Notes: generated from the letters alone by a model not told the origin. A stretch of DNA of 64,000 bases from Symbiotaphrina buchneri (GCA_001599915.1 BCIG01000022.1:310001-374000); one strand, 5' to 3'. Shown: positions 1-11,343, counted from the stretch's first letter. Numbers and translations are program-made.

Positions 1-204
1 ATCAAAGATGTCTCCGAGGAGGACCGCCGTGACCGGTAGCAAAATGCCGGATGCTGCGGCTAGAATGAAGCCTAATATTAAAGGAAGTGTATGTTCTCGA
101 CTTGAAAAGTGGAAGAGCGATATCCAAGATACTTTGCCCACCGAATCCGAGGGTTCTGACTTGTCCATAGCCTTTTCGGCCATGGTCTTTTGCTTGATAA
201 CCAT
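1..204 (-). CDS. ABC-B family exporter, N-terminal fragment (Ste6-like)
   Basis: Reading leftward from the ATG at 204 (just after a stop codon) gives 68 residues that run off the window. About 30 polar residues are followed by WISLFHFSSREH and a first membrane helix, LILGFILAAASGILLPVTAV. This order (polar lead, aromatic W-S-L-F motif, first helix ending in an L-P-V-T turn) is how full-size ABC-B exporters begin, and the closest feel is the Ste6 a-factor pheromone transporter group. No nucleotide-binding domain is inside the window, so family membership is an inference from the amino end only and the substrate is unknown. Confidence 0.55.
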   Translation of the reverse strand, partial: MVIKQKTMAEKAMDKSEPSDSVGKVSWISLFHFSSREHTLPLILGFILAAASGILLPVTAVLLGDIFD

Positions 205-978
205 TGGTTAAGTCTGGCCGGAAGTGTTAAGCAGGATTGGGGATTTGGGCTCGTTCCGACCTATATGGAACAACAGGCAGGCCCAACATAGACTGATAAT
301 TTCGACGGAGCGCATGGCATATGTAGAACTCTTGAAGTCGTAAGCCACGGGCCCAAGCAGTAAAGCCTCTGGCAAATGGAGTAGAATGATCATTGGCGCC
401 ATAATGTGTTGCAGATAATCATTGGGGGTGTAACAATTGCAACCCCTTAATATTGTTGTTGGGGATGATTTGCTTCATATTGTCCGGGAGCTAAACCGAA
501 ATCGCTTCGAATGGATCAACCGAACAATGGGATGAAAAGAAAACACTCGATTAGAAACAAAGGATTGTGGAGTCAAACAATCCATATTAGATAATTGTGT
601 AGTGAAACACGCAGTGAGAGGATCCCATATCGGACAGAAATGGTGGCACTGTCACGTACCAGTCTTTCAGACATCACAGCGACGCGATGTGGCACACGTG
701 GCAGTTCACAGACCATCTTTCGGTCGCAATGGTCGACTAGATTTCCAATGTCAGTAAGTAAGACATTCGTCCCTCATGCCTGGGACTTCAGCACCTGGGG
801 AAGATGGTATGGAGGACTTCGACGAGAGCCCGAATGGAACATTTATAATACACCAGAGCGCCAACGTTTCATTTCTTAGGGGTTGAGAAGTATTGAGCCG
901 CCAGTGATAGCTTTTCAAGACGGCGTCCTCCTATCATAGCCTTCCAAAAGTCGTCCATCTCTCCACCTTGAGCTCACA
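205..978. other. Intergenic, no supported gene
   Basis: Upstream region of the ABC exporter and downstream of PBDC1. A 95-codon open frame on the plus strand (595-879) has Arg/Ser-rich composition and no recognisable motif or splice partner, so it is not called. Confidence 0.5.
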
Positions 979-1453
979 TTACGAGTCCTCTTTCTGTTCT
1001 TCCGGATGCGCCTTTTCGTAAATCCAGTCATTGAGGCCTCTGCGATTTCTGTCCAAGTTCAGGTCAAGAACACTATATCTCGCTTCGATCACATACCTTG
1101 CAATTTCAATTGCATAGAACTGCATGCGCACGGCTGGATAGATGAGCATGTCTTTCCCCCTTAGTTCACGAGAACGTACCAAATATAGTTTCATCTTGCC
1201 CATACTCCCACTTTGGATTGGCGCGTAACATAGTCCCAAAGTTGTAGTCCTCTATCTTCTTCTCATATTGCATCATGAAATTCCTCCACTTTTCCTTTCC
1301 TTCTTTACTCTTCATCTCATCCTCATTTATGGTCGCCGCAGGGTCAAATTCCGGGAATTCTCTCTGGAAATGCTCGTAGATCTCGTCGTCCATTTTCGTG
1401 AGCCGTAGTTGAGAACCCCGGACCTTCTCGAGGATGGCCCAGTATGTCGACAT
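979..1453 (-). CDS. PBDC1: PBDC1 / Ypl225w family protein (eEF1A chaperone)
   Basis: Three exons: 1453-1180, 1133-1097 and 1048-979; introns of 46 and 48 nt. The spliced frame is 126 residues. The family core is plain: DEIYEHF, FPEFD, INEDEMKSKEGKEKWR, EDYNFGTMLR, then MQFYAIEIAR joined across intron 2 to NRRGLNDWIYE. The yeast homologue Ypl225w works at the ribosome as a chaperone for nascent eEF1A; the same soluble cytosolic role is inferred here. Intron 2 keeps frame if retained, so a read-through annotation would carry 16 extra residues that break the conserved AR-NR joint. The start at 1453 lies a little upstream of MDDEIYE, which is an alternative start. It is divergent from the mitochondrial TyrRS gene. 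Confidence 0.9.
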
Positions 1454-1984
1454 ATGCTGAACAACTGCCGGAGGGTCAGCCTTTGAAGCGCAAGAATTTT
1501 GCTCTTATCGTGCCTTTGACCGCGAATTGTTTCTCAATCTATCAATATCAATATCTCATGATATGTCATTTGGAGCAGCGACGGGTCATACATCTTCAAA
1601 GTTCTCCGCCTCCTCGGCGTTGAACGCCCCGCCGGCAGGAGCTACAGACATTCTGTGTAGCTGATTGCAGACTAAGATAGCTTTTGTCCGGACCCCGGCA
1701 CAGAATCTGTCTTGAGTGACCGCAAGTTGCAGTGTCTGGGGCTTATATGTAGTGGTTGGTGTCGATTTTGAAATTCCTTTCGATCTGGTTCGTCGGAGGT
1801 TTTGGCAACTCCGCAAAATCGGGGGTTTAGGGGGGGTGGGGGGGTTGTGTTCTTGTCGGCGTTAGTTGGGCAGACGGTAGATACCATTGATGTAGAAAAG
1901 CTGTCGCACCCGTCTTCCATCTTGTCTTTCGTTGGACGATTGACATAAAAAAAGCGGTATGCTACACCTGTAAAGCCCAAATTG
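1454..1984. promoter_or_regulatory. Divergent promoter PBDC1 / mito-TyrRS with G-rich tract
   Basis: Shared 5' region of two divergent genes. It holds a G-rich tract at 1821-1844 (G5, TTTA, G7, T, G7), a possible G-quadruplex. Open frames on the minus strand here look like antisense noise. Confidence 0.45.
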
Positions 1985-3879
1985 ATGTCTATCTCCAGGG
2001 GCCCTCTGGCCCAGGCACTTAGGCCATACATATGCCCTGCTTGTCGAAACAAGCGGTGGGCCAACACACCAGTCACAGCCAAAGTGTTGACAAGACGGAT
2101 CAGCCAAAGTTTCCTGAAGAAGCAAGCAGAGGCAGCTCAACAATGGGCTGTGCAAGCGGAAGAAATAAAGGCTGGGAAGAGACAAAGCATGCTATCTCTA
2201 CTGGAAGAACGTGGCTATGTCAACTCAATCACAGGGTATGGCTCCAGATCAACGGGTGGAACCTGAAAAAGCTTACCACTTCAGTGACCGTGATGCTTTA
2301 GATGAACTCTTGACTACGAAACGGATTGGTGCCTATGTCGGCATTGACCCCACCGCGCCTTCCCTGCACGTTGGCCACCTATTACCATTCATGGTATTAT
2401 TCTGGCTCTATATCCATGGATATCACACTGTCTCCTTGGTTAGTGACCTGCGACATAGAGAGACTGCTGTTAACACTGTGACAGTTAGGCGGGGCTACAG
2501 CAAAGATTGGTGATCCTACGGGCCGCACGGAATCCAGACAGTTGCAACCCTCTGCTATGCGTAAAGCAAATATAGTTGCGATGCATTATCAATTGAAAGC
2601 ATTGTGGCAAAGGGTCGAGCGCCATGTCCCTAAACATGGTTACAAATGGGAAAAGTACTGGCATCGAGAACTTGTCAACAACAACGCATGGTTGAATAAA
2701 CTGAAAGTTATGGATCTATTGTCACTATTAGGGCCAGGGATGAGGATTGGTTCTATGCTTGGAAAGGATACGTGAGTGACGTATGTCCCTCGAGATATGT
2801 GGTGGCTGCTCACGATCTTCGCAGAGTGCAAAAGAAAATGCACAGCGGAGATGGCTTGTCGTTTGCAGAATTCACCTACCCCATCCTCCAGGCTTGGGAT
2901 TGGTGGCACATGTATGACACTAAAGGCATACAGATGCAAATAGGAGGTTCCGATCAGTTTGGGAATATCGTGGCTGGAATAGACGCTATAAAATATATCA
3001 GCAAAAACCACCCTGATCCTGATGAACGCCAGAAACTCGACGATCCCAAACTAGTACCTTGCGGCTTTACTGTGCCATTATTGACGACATCGTCGGGGGC
3101 AAAGTTCGGGAAAAGCGCCGGAAATGCAATATGGCTGGATTCGGAGATGACCAGCGTTTTTGATCTTTATCAGGTGACCCCAACCGTTGGTTCCTAGACA
3201 CTGAGTGGTACTGACTCTTCAGTACTTCGTTCGGTCTGCAGACGAAGACGTCGGCCGATATCTTAAGCTGTTCACTTTCCTACCAATTCCATACATCAGT
3301 AGCATCATGGAGAAGCATGCGCAAGATCCAGGAAAACGTGTTGCACAACACGTTCTCGCTCGGGAGGTGGTATCATTAATCCACGGCGACGAAGAAGCTC
3401 AGAAAGCCGTCTCTGAACATTCTGCGCTTTTTTCGCGACGGCCGAAAATCGCAACAGGGGATGTCAGCCCCTCCCTCAACTCGCGCGCGCCTCAGACAAA
3501 TGCCAACAACGCTCCGAAAGCGAATGTCATTCTTCCGGAGTCGTTGGTTATCAACCAGCCCATTGCCCGTGTCTTGTATTCAGCCGGTCTGGTGTCTTCG
3601 AGAAGCGAAGGACACCGGCTAGCTGAACAACGAGGTGCATATATTGGTAGTCAATCCGGAAAAGTCGGTGAAATGGGGAATGAGCTCTCCTTTGCACCAA
3701 TCAAAAACTGGGATCCGAAGGAGACCACGAAATATCTCATAGACGGGAAGATACTTGTTCTTCGGGTCGGCAAATGGAAGGTCAAGGTAGTGGAAATCGT
3801 GAAGGACGATGAATTTGAACGTCGAGGCCTTGAAGCTCCTGGCTGGGAGAAACATTCAGAAGAAGATAAGTCGAGCTGA
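1985..3879 (+). CDS. MSY1: Mitochondrial tyrosyl-tRNA synthetase
   Basis: Five exons: 1985-2235, 2285-2438, 2485-2771, 2825-3173, 3223-3879; 565 residues. It charges mitochondrial tRNA-Tyr. Class I motifs are visible: [20 protein letters not shown] (HIGH-type HVGH), [24 protein letters not shown] and KFGKSAGN (KMSKS-type). The C-terminal part, from about residue 440, carries an S4-like RNA-binding segment ([20 protein letters not shown], then LRVGKWK). A basic, Cys-containing lead ([13 protein letters not shown]) fits a mitochondrial presequence. In Neurospora the homologue CYT-18 also helps splice group I introns; whether that second role is kept cannot be read from here. Intron 2 has the donor GTTAGT, the same six bases that open the second insert of the tRNA-Ser gene at 51021. 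Confidence 0.93.
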
Positions 3880-4183
3880 TCCTGATATAGCGATGGCTGC
3901 ACGAATGAATCATTGGTTCATAATCAAGGAGTACCCAAGGTGGATTGAACAACCATCGCCACGCTATGCTTGTGCTGGTGAATATGCGCATTTCAAACAA
4001 TCAAAAAACGCTCAAAAAAGTGACTCTTCCATGAATCTCGTAAATCCAACCGAACGCTGCTGGGAATATGCCAAGGCCCCGTCGTAGAAAGAACCCTGAA
4101 TCTCTAAATACAGGTATGCAGATACAGAGTGCAGCAGGTACAGAACGCACAAGGCAAATATGATCAAGCACAGCATTGTAGTA
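3880..4183. other. Convergent 3' region
   Basis: Space between the TyrRS stop and the stop of the opposing membrane-protein gene. Nothing recognisable seen. Confidence 0.5.
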
Positions 4184-5905
4184 TCATCTTCGCCCTTCGC
4201 CTCCTTGCTCATCATGTTGCTCGGGATGGGGTATAATCGGCGTCGCCGCTGGAGTCGATCCAATCACGTGGATCTCCGGCAGGTCGATCGCTAGAGGAGG
4301 TAGGACCGGCGGACCATCTTCACCCAGAGATTCTGCCGGGTATGGTGGTGCGGGCGCCTGAAGCTCCCCCCACCTCAATATATCATAGTTCGGAGGCGGG
4401 GATGCTACTGTCCCACCAGAGGCGGGAGAAATCTGTTCTGCACCGATATGCTCGAAGTCACTGCCGGAAGGTGTATGTTGCATATATTCGCTTCCCGTGC
4501 TTCCTGAGCGCAACGACGAAGCCGCTGAAAGGCCTCTCGGTCGACCGCTTCCCCCTTCAATCGACGCAGCTGAATCCAATAGCGGCCGGTGATCGGAATC
4601 TTGCGAAGATGCACGAATCCTAGACCCGTCATGTCTTGCTAGACCAACATCGGCGTAACTCACCGAGGATACTCTCCGCTCTTGTTCACGCTGTTGAACT
4701 CGCTGTTGATGTTCACCGAAGAGTAGCGCAGCGCTGACATTTGTCGTTGAACCATCTGGGCTCGCGTCAGTTCCACGTCTCCCACGTCCCTCACTTGCGC
4801 GACGTAGCTCTCGTAAAGCTTGTTCATCACCACGCTGTCGGGCGTCCTCCCTTAACCTGCGCCGCTCTTCCCTTTCAGCGATCTCCCGACGACGAGTGAC
4901 TCGAATTTGGTAAAGCGCTTCCTGTTCTTCGTTCCGGCGGCTCTCTTCTTCCTCCGCCGTTTCCGGTAACTCTACCACCACATCGATACCGGCACGATCA
5001 CCCTCACGGCCAAGTACTTGCTCGTTCGGCGAAGGGTCTTTCATGTAAGCGGGCAAAGTTGCAATCGAACGAACAGAAGTGTGTCGATCGACTGTTGTAG
5101 CTTGCTCAGTCGCTGATCCTGAACCGAGTGGGATAGATCCATCTCGATGCAGACGGCAATGAGCAGAGGGATCCCAGTTCTCCCATTTCCTCTTCAGGTA
5201 GTTGGTGGGGATGAAACGTGGATTAGGGTACCGCCGGCGAAGAGAGCGACTACCAAAGAGGATAAACACCACAGTGACAATGCCAATCAAGATGACGATT
5301 ATCGCCTAGACTTCATTAGCACTGACTTCACAAGCAAGACATTGGTGGCAGCTTCAGCATACAATGATCAATGGCGTGTTTGCCGCCGGAGCGAGGCTTG
5401 ACGCATCCGAACTTGATGTAGAGCTTGTACTTGAGTGTCCGGTGGTGGTCGTACTGGATGTCGATGCTAACGTCGCCGTTACTCCCGGCGTAGCCTGGGA
5501 TCCTGGTGGTGAGGTAAGGGAGACCGCATTGGATGGGACTGGCTGCAAAGGTGGATCCTGCCGCCTTGCCAGTTCGTCCATGGCTATCCGCATCGTGGAT
5601 GACAACTTTTCAGGGTATCAAGCTGTTTAAGCCCCTCAGATTGCAGCGCTCGAGACCTAGGACCGACGGCTGCCCGGCACACTGATCTGGCGGAACAAGT
5701 CGTTGTTTGGTGAAGAGTCTAATTGTCCTCCATATTGGAACGCAGCATCCTGGATAATATGGACGGGCGTGACGCAGGCCGATTCGAATCTCGTGGATCC
5801 GTTGGTGGCTGACACAATGTTGGCCCCGCAAAGCCCAGCTGATCCGAAGCTCTGGATTGCTGACGACCTGGGTATTCGTTGCGTGGACGATTGCCGCCCC
5901 CTAGC
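4184..5905 (-). CDS. Single-pass membrane protein with long charged cytosolic tail (5' end unresolved)
   Basis: Clear exons are 5605-5363 and 5305-4184. The joint across the 57-nt intron builds one membrane helix (LIIAIIVILIGIVTVVFILF), preceded by a Ser/Thr-rich, probably O-glycosylated segment and followed by about 350 residues of charged, repetitive cytosolic sequence with Arg/Glu helices and a Pro-rich end (PPPNYDILRWGE, PAPPYP). An upstream exon, about 5905-5681, reads GSAGLCGANIVSATNGSTRF and ends FRQIS, joining in phase to LSSTMRIAMDELARRQ through a 75-nt intron. A further hydrophobic stretch near 5955-5900 may be the signal peptide, but I could not place the start codon. Topology suggests a plasma-membrane or wall sensor shape; the function is unknown. 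Confidence 0.6.
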
Positions 5906-5949
5906 TCAGCTATGCGGTCGCCAGCGGCAATTAGGGATGTAAGAGTAAG

Positions 5950-6517
5950 CGCGACGACTGAGGTCAGGTTTCAGACAGGGGGGGTAAGAGTACCCCATTA
6001 AGTATGTTCGCAGGTTGAGATGATGAGCGGGCATTTACCAAGCGACGATGGCCACAGCAGGTGGGCGAGAAAGAAGTCGACAAAACTCCGGTGTTCCTTG
6101 ATCAAACGCAGTAAAATGTTACCATGGTTATCCGTACCATCGCTGTTACGGTCAATGGTCCGTCCATGTTGTTCTCTGTTGTGATTCGTCTGGGGCGGTG
6201 ACACTCTAACGGTCGCAGTCGCGGTCGAGGACCGAGACCAACGGAGATAAATATAGATCAGAGATACGGGTTCGGCTCGGCTCTTCCTGGGACTCTGACA
6301 GTACCCTTGACCCCTGACCCCTTACTAAGCCACCACTCAATTCACATTTCAGCCATTCATGCATTGTGGTGGAAGATGGTTGGACAGCCCTCCTCCATCT
6401 CGTAGTCGGACTCGGATACAACTCAATTAGGTTGACGACTCCAAGTTGTGGACTAAACTAATTGGTGTGACCCATCTTTCAAGAATTGCTACAAGCCGGA
6501 ACTGGGGGGATCAACCG
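5950..6517. other. Intergenic; may hold 5' exon of the membrane protein
   Basis: A well-formed candidate intron (donor GTAAAT, CTGAC branch, CAG acceptor) can be read on the minus strand between about 6035 and 5956, which suggests a 5' exon of the neighbouring gene. No start codon was fixed. Confidence 0.35.
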
Positions 6518-8088
6518 CTACCCTAATCTCTGTTCCAACTTCTTCAGGAATCGGTTGACACCCTTCTCAACTTTATCAGCACGTTGCTCAAGCCTCCCTG
6601 TAGCTGATCGTTGTCCCGGTCCGGCCGTAGGGGGTTTTGAACCATGCCCATGTTTGGCTTCTTCCTCTGTCGGCTGATAAACTTGCTGATGTACAGAATA
6701 GGGATCTTGTCCCAATTGCTGCTGTTGACCACCCTGAGCATAAGAATAACTTGAATAAATGGTAGGCAGCGGGGGTTGGTAGTACGGTAGTTGCTCATGC
6801 TGTCCGTAAGGGGCATTATATCCTTGGTTGCTTGGAAGTCCTGGCGAAGGTGCACCATAACCGTGAGAAGACTGGTTCTGTGGCGGTGAGGAAACGGCTG
6901 ACGGGACCGCACCTGATGGTGGAGGGAAGAAGGTGTGTCTTGCCTGCGGAGCTAAAGCACTGGGTGGGGGAGGCGAAAAGGAATTGGTTCGCTGCACACT
7001 GCTCAACGCAAGATTATCGGACGAAGGCGTCGCGTGAGACGGCGCGGACGGAGGACCAGGGAAATAATGCTGTGGATGCTGTGGAGGAGGTCGCTGGTAT
7101 TGCTGTTGGTCGTGCGGAGTCTGCGCCGAGTAAGAATGATGATGCTGAAGCGGAGGCGGAGAGAAATATGGAGCTTGATCCGAAACAGCTGCGCTGGCCA
7201 GACCGGTTCCTGATCCGGCATCCGGAGGAGGAGTCTTCTCTCGATGCTTCAGAGGCTCGGGCGCTGCTGGAGCGGCGGGATTATACGGCAAGGGGGCATA
7301 ATCACCGGAGACGTGCCGTCCCTGTGAATATGCTTCAGTTGATGGACTAGGTCCAGCCCCAGGTGTCAGCACAGGAAAAGTTGATGTTGTGCCCGTACTC
7401 GTCCGTCCATCATGACCAGGACAGGGATCTGTTATGGCTGCTTGTTCCAATCTTTGGACTACAGGGCTCATGGGTACATCCGCTGTCACAGTGACGCCAG
7501 GATCATCAAGCACCTTCAATTGAGCTTGATGAAGCACTGTCTTGAGGGAGTCCACAAATTGCACGGCATCTTCTTTTGTCCAGAAGTAGATGTCCACAGT
7601 GTGGATCCTCTGTAATTCTTTCCGCTGGCTGGTTTCATCCGGATCTGGTAAGTGCCATTGTTGTCGCTCTGATGTTAAATGCGACACGCCTTCAACTACC
7701 AAAGTCACAAGCATAGAATGTCGATACGAATACTCTGCACTGATGGAATCGAGAACTTCGAGCATCAGCTGCAGTCACCGGACACGGTTGAGCACATACA
7801 GCCGGTGAAAGCATCTTCATCCGCAGTACCAGGGTTGTTTGCTATCTCCAGCCGACCTCGACATTGACCTGAGTTGTGATGGAGATAAACATGCGAGCCT
7901 TTGTCAAAACGATGATGTTGTGGACGAGAGATCGGGGCGCTGAAATAACAATGGACGTCCGCGCAGCTGCACCGATTAGCAACGAAGGTATCCCGACATG
8001 GGGGCGACGGGAGGCTGGCGGGGGAGGGGGCAGGAGCAGGGATTTCGTACAGAGTAAGCAGAGTGTCTTCTCCAGGGTATCTAGACAT
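6518..8088 (-). CDS. Conserved fungal protein with Pro/Gln/Tyr-rich low-complexity half
   Basis: Exons 8088-7800 and 7755-6518, joined by a 44-nt intron with GTATGT donor. The join gives NNPGTADEDAFTGFLDSISA in one frame. A folded-looking segment follows (EYSYRHSMLVTLVVEGVSHL, QWHLPDPDE, RIHTVDIYFWTKEDAVQFVD), then about 250 residues rich in Pro, Gln, Tyr and His (prion-like), and a closing amphipathic helix (RLEQRADKVEKGVNRFLKKL). In the first exon a second frame is also open and looks more protein-like (SAPRSLVHNIIVLTKARMFI). A small GT...AG intron could enter it, but I found no clean way back, so the first 90 residues are uncertain. No function is assigned. Confidence 0.6.
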
Positions 8089-8711
8089 GATGGATCGAAA
8101 AGGGAGTCAAAGGAAAGTAGATCAAGCGTATTTGCAGTATGAGGGCGACGACAAGAGCACGCGAACAAACGGAACAGGCGAAGAAGCAATGACAGAAGAA
8201 AAGCGACACCCCATCATTATTATTTCGACCCTCAACGACGGTTTGGATGCCCATACCGTGTCTTTTGCCGCCCGACGGCTGCAGTGGCCGAACATGTCGG
8301 CGCTTAATGCTGACAGGCCGCGGGCCAGCTTACCTGAGAGGTCGCTGAGGACCAGGGGTGTGTGGGGGAGGTAGCCGGAACGGAGAAGACGGCGGAGGAG
8401 CTGCTTCGACCTTTGGTTGGTTGGCACGTCGCACCCTCGAAAAACATGCCGGCACTTGCCGCACGCACCTACGAATTTCGTACCTTACCTTACATTTAGG
8501 TACCTGCCAGAAAAACCAACCGTCCCCTTCCATAGTGCACCGAGTCTCAACCATTCCCGGACTCGACGCAGCTCTCCCGTACCTCCACTTACAGGAGTCA
8601 CGACACTGAGGGACGCCGGCTTGGACCAAAATATTCCATCGGCTTGTAGCCGTCAAGGAACACAAGAGCCCGGCTTGGCTGGGGCCCGTTCTCCCTTTAC
8701 CCCCTCAAGCC
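8089..8711. promoter_or_regulatory. Divergent promoter with CCTTACC motif
   Basis: 5' region shared by the Pro/Gln-rich protein gene and the uS8m gene. It contains TACCTTACCTTACATTTAGG at 8481-8500, a member of a motif family also seen at 13585-13660, 13955-14033 and 52942-52958. Confidence 0.4.
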
Positions 8712-9236
8712 ATGTCTCTCGTCAACCTATCCCACGTCTGCTCTCATCTGCAGAATGCGTCCAAGGCACGGTTGGGCCTCACATCTGTCCCCTGCACCAA
8801 TCTCATCACAACCCTGATGCTATCTCTCCAGTCCTCCGGCTTCCTTTCCTCCGTCACTCGAGGCGGGCCCACTCCTCCGACCAACATCAATCCAATCACC
8901 GGGGCCAGGACAACGGCTACATCGTTAGCAGTGACCGATGGTGAAGAAGAGGTCACACAGGCAAACGTGGCCTCCCGAAGGCTATGGGTGGGTCTGAAGT
9001 ATTGGAATAATGAACCGGTCCTCAGTCGGATGAGCATGGTCAGTAAACCAAAGAAGAGGATATGGATGGATGTAGATGGTCTCGGCCAGATTGTGAGGGG
9101 GAGGAATGCGGGATACGTTCAAGGGCTGACGAAACCGGGAGAGTGCTTGTTCGTCACAACGGATAAAGGCGTCTTGGAGGCTAGAGAATGCGTGGAGCGC
9201 AGGATAGGAGGCATGTTACTTTGTCGGGTCTTATGA
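8712..9236 (+). CDS. MRPS8: Mitochondrial small-subunit ribosomal protein uS8m
   Basis: One exon, 174 residues. It starts MSLVNLSHVCSHLQNASKAR and shows the S8 pattern: SLQSSGFLSSV, RRLWVGLKYWNNEPVLSRM, a basic KPKKRIWMDVDGLGQIVRGR strand, and a C-terminal KGVLEARECVERRIGGMLLC that matches the S8 end (G-V-L-x-x-x-A-x-x-x-x-x-G-G-x-L-L-C). It is a component of the mitochondrial small ribosomal subunit that binds the central domain of the small rRNA. Size is usual for fungal mito-S8. No separate presequence is obvious, as is common for this protein. Confidence 0.9.
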   Translation: MSLVNLSHVCSHLQNASKARLGLTSVPCTNLITTLMLSLQSSGFLSSVTRGGPTPPTNINPITGARTTATSLAVTDGEEEVTQANVASRRLWVGLKYWNNEPVLSRMSMVSKPKKRIWMDVDGLGQIVRGRNAGYVQGLTKPGECLFVTTDKGVLEARECVERRIGGMLLCRVL

Positions 9237-9630
9237 GAGGAGTACTCCTTAGGTCGAGTATCGTGGTCTATGGTGGACATCGACGCCATCTTCTCGCGCC
9301 TTACCCAGCGGGGTCGTCATCAGTGGAAGGCTTTATTGTTAAGGGTTCGACGTTTAACGGACAACGGTGTTTGGTAGCATACCCAACTTCAAGGTGCGAT
9401 CAGTTCAAGATCGACCTAAACTACTGCTGGCGGCTCAACTTTCCATGATACTGCAATAGAATCCATCTGTTTCGTCCGGGGTAGACAGTAACAGAAGATC
9501 AAACTCAGCAACCCGCTACTTATGAGCAGGGGTTCTGCGGTGTGGCGAAAAAGAAGACAAACACAGTGTGACAGGGCCGCGCAATGTATCCCACAGGTTT
9601 GTCCCTCACACAGAAGCTTCAGCTTTGATG
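9237..9630. other. Convergent 3' region
   Basis: Between the uS8m stop and the stop of the opposing disordered-protein gene. Open frames here are not supported. Confidence 0.5.
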
Positions 9631-11343
9631 TCATGTCTGCGCCGTGGGTGTGGTCTGTTCCGACCCCGACCCCTTTCCGGCCCCATCAGGCTCGACCGCT
9701 AGCATATTCTCCTTCCCCTCTGGCTTCTCCGCAACGTTCCGTCCCTCCATAGCCGATGGACCATCGATACTCTCCTGGACCTTATGGGCTCGTTCTCCAT
9801 CTGTTTTTGTCCGATCAACTCCGCTAGTAGACCTTCTCTTCACGGTGCCAGCCCTCTTAGGCGCCACGCCAGCCTTATGGTCGATTTTCTCATGGACCTT
9901 ACTAGCCGAGCTAGCCGTGGGTCGCATCATTCTAGCAAGAAAGCCGTCCCCGGAAGTAGAAGGACGGGGCTTCGACTGCTCTTGAGTGGTAGCTGAACTT
10001 CCTACGGAAGCACGAACCGCTCTTCGGATCGTACCATTCGTAGTACTCCTTTGGGCAGTAGGGGTCTTTGCGCGATCCGCAACAGAGGAGTGTCTTCGAG
10101 GATCAGGTCGCAGATGTCCCATTGACCGCGAAGATCCTAACCCTTGCTTCGGAACACCTTGTTTAGCTGCGGAGGATGCTGTTGGAGCGGTCAAATGGGC
10201 TGGTAGAGGCACCGGGCGTGTCGGTGACCTGGGCCGTATTTTACTGTTCGGGGAAGAATGCTTCGACTTGTGCGACGCTACACTGTTTAGTGAGCCGGAT
10301 GTAGACGGGCGGGGACTGCCAGATCGTCGGGCAGTGGTACTTGTTGTTGCTGGTCTGGGCAACGGCTTTGCCGTGGGACCGTGCCCATGGGACATGTTAG
10401 GATGAGAGCTTGTACTGGACTTGACAGATTCTTTTGGACGCCCGCGAGGCGTTAATGTATCCTTGCTAACCCTCGACGAAAGTGTATTTGACGCAGGCTT
10501 GTCCAGAGGGGCCCCTCGAGAAGTGTGACTGGCTGTAGATGGATGCTGTTTATTCTGTGTATGGTTCTCGGGCACCCGGGGTTTAGCAGAGGATACTGAG
10601 TCTCTGACTGCATTGCCCGCTTGAGCAGATATTGCTCTCGTTTGCTGCCGTTTTGTAGGGGAATCCTTCAAAGGTTCATCCGTCAGGGGAGAGGGGGGTT
10701 TCGGAGGAACAGATGACGAATTCTCCTTAACCGGACCGGAAATAGACAAGTTTTGCTCAATGGCACCTCCTGAGACAACGCTCTCATCTGTAGGGATGCC
10801 TGGTGTCATCGTGGCTTCAGTGTCCTCAGCGGAGGTCATTGGCTTATCCGGGTGTGCAAGCGGGGTGTGGTCAGCTAGGACCTGAACTTCCTTCAATGGA
10901 GTCTCCCCAACCGCAGGTTTAGGCTCTTCCTCTTCCATGGCTTCTTCCTGTGTCACCTCAAGAGCTGGTGTGGCCGCGATTGCAGTCTCCGGAATCGTCT
11001 CCTGGACGTCCACACTCTGTCTCCTTTTTTCCTTTTCTTCCTCAATCGTTTCTTTGACCTCTTGAGCCTCGGCTTCCTCACTCACACTGAAGCTATCTCG
11101 ACGGCTGCTAGAGCGCTTCAACTGGAGCTCTTCCACGATTTGTTCGCTAGGTTCGACTGCCACGAAGCTTGCCCGCACCTTCGCTAACGGCTGCGGAGTA
11201 CTGCCACCAGCATGCACAGTTCCGTTTCTGTTTGCTGGAGACCTATCCCTCGAGGGTGAAGGCGACGCGGATGTCTCGTGGTTGCCGTTCTCAAACATGG
11301 CTCGCAAATTGCGCACGCCGCTGCTCGATCTTTGAGACGACAT
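9631..11343 (-). CDS. Long intrinsically disordered Ser/Thr/Pro-rich protein
   Basis: One uninterrupted frame; the start chosen is the ATG at 11343 (MSSQRSSSGVRNLRAMFENG, 570 residues). An in-frame ATG 60 bases upstream would add a hydrophobic lead (MLALALLGASLSE) and is less likely. The N-terminal motif V-R-N-L-R-A-M-F-E recurs at the start of several disordered fungal proteins. The rest is low complexity: a Glu/Lys-rich stretch around residues 90-150, then Ser/Thr/Pro-rich basic sequence with many SP and TP sites, suggesting a phosphorylated, perhaps cytoskeletal or nuclear protein. No folded domain is visible and no function is assigned. Confidence 0.75.
   Translation of the reverse strand: MSSQRSSSGVRNLRAMFENGNHETSASPSPSRDRSPANRNGTVHAGGSTPQPLAKVRASFVAVEPSEQIVEELQLKRSSSRRDSFSVSEEAEAQEVKETIEEEKEKRRQSVDVQETIPETAIAATPALEVTQEEAMEEEEPKPAVGETPLKEVQVLADHTPLAHPDKPMTSAEDTEATMTPGIPTDESVVSGGAIEQNLSISGPVKENSSSVPPKPPSPLTDEPLKDSPTKRQQTRAISAQAGNAVRDSVSSAKPRVPENHTQNKQHPSTASHTSRGAPLDKPASNTLSSRVSKDTLTPRGRPKESVKSSTSSHPNMSHGHGPTAKPLPRPATTSTTARRSGSPRPSTSGSLNSVASHKSKHSSPNSKIRPRSPTRPVPLPAHLTAPTASSAAKQGVPKQGLGSSRSMGHLRPDPRRHSSVADRAKTPTAQRSTTNGTIRRAVRASVGSSATTQEQSKPRPSTSGDGFLARMMRPTASSASKVHEKIDHKAGVAPKRAGTVKRRSTSGVDRTKTDGERAHKVQESIDGPSAMEGRNVAEKPEGKENMLAVEPDGAGKGSGSEQTTPTAQT

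Noticed and set aside
595-879. 95-codon plus-strand open frame
   Set aside because: No motif, Arg/Ser-rich, no splice partner; chance frame in an intergenic region.
1821-1844. TTTAGGG-like G tract as an interstitial telomere
   Set aside because: Only one TTTAG unit; no tandem TTAGGG repeats.
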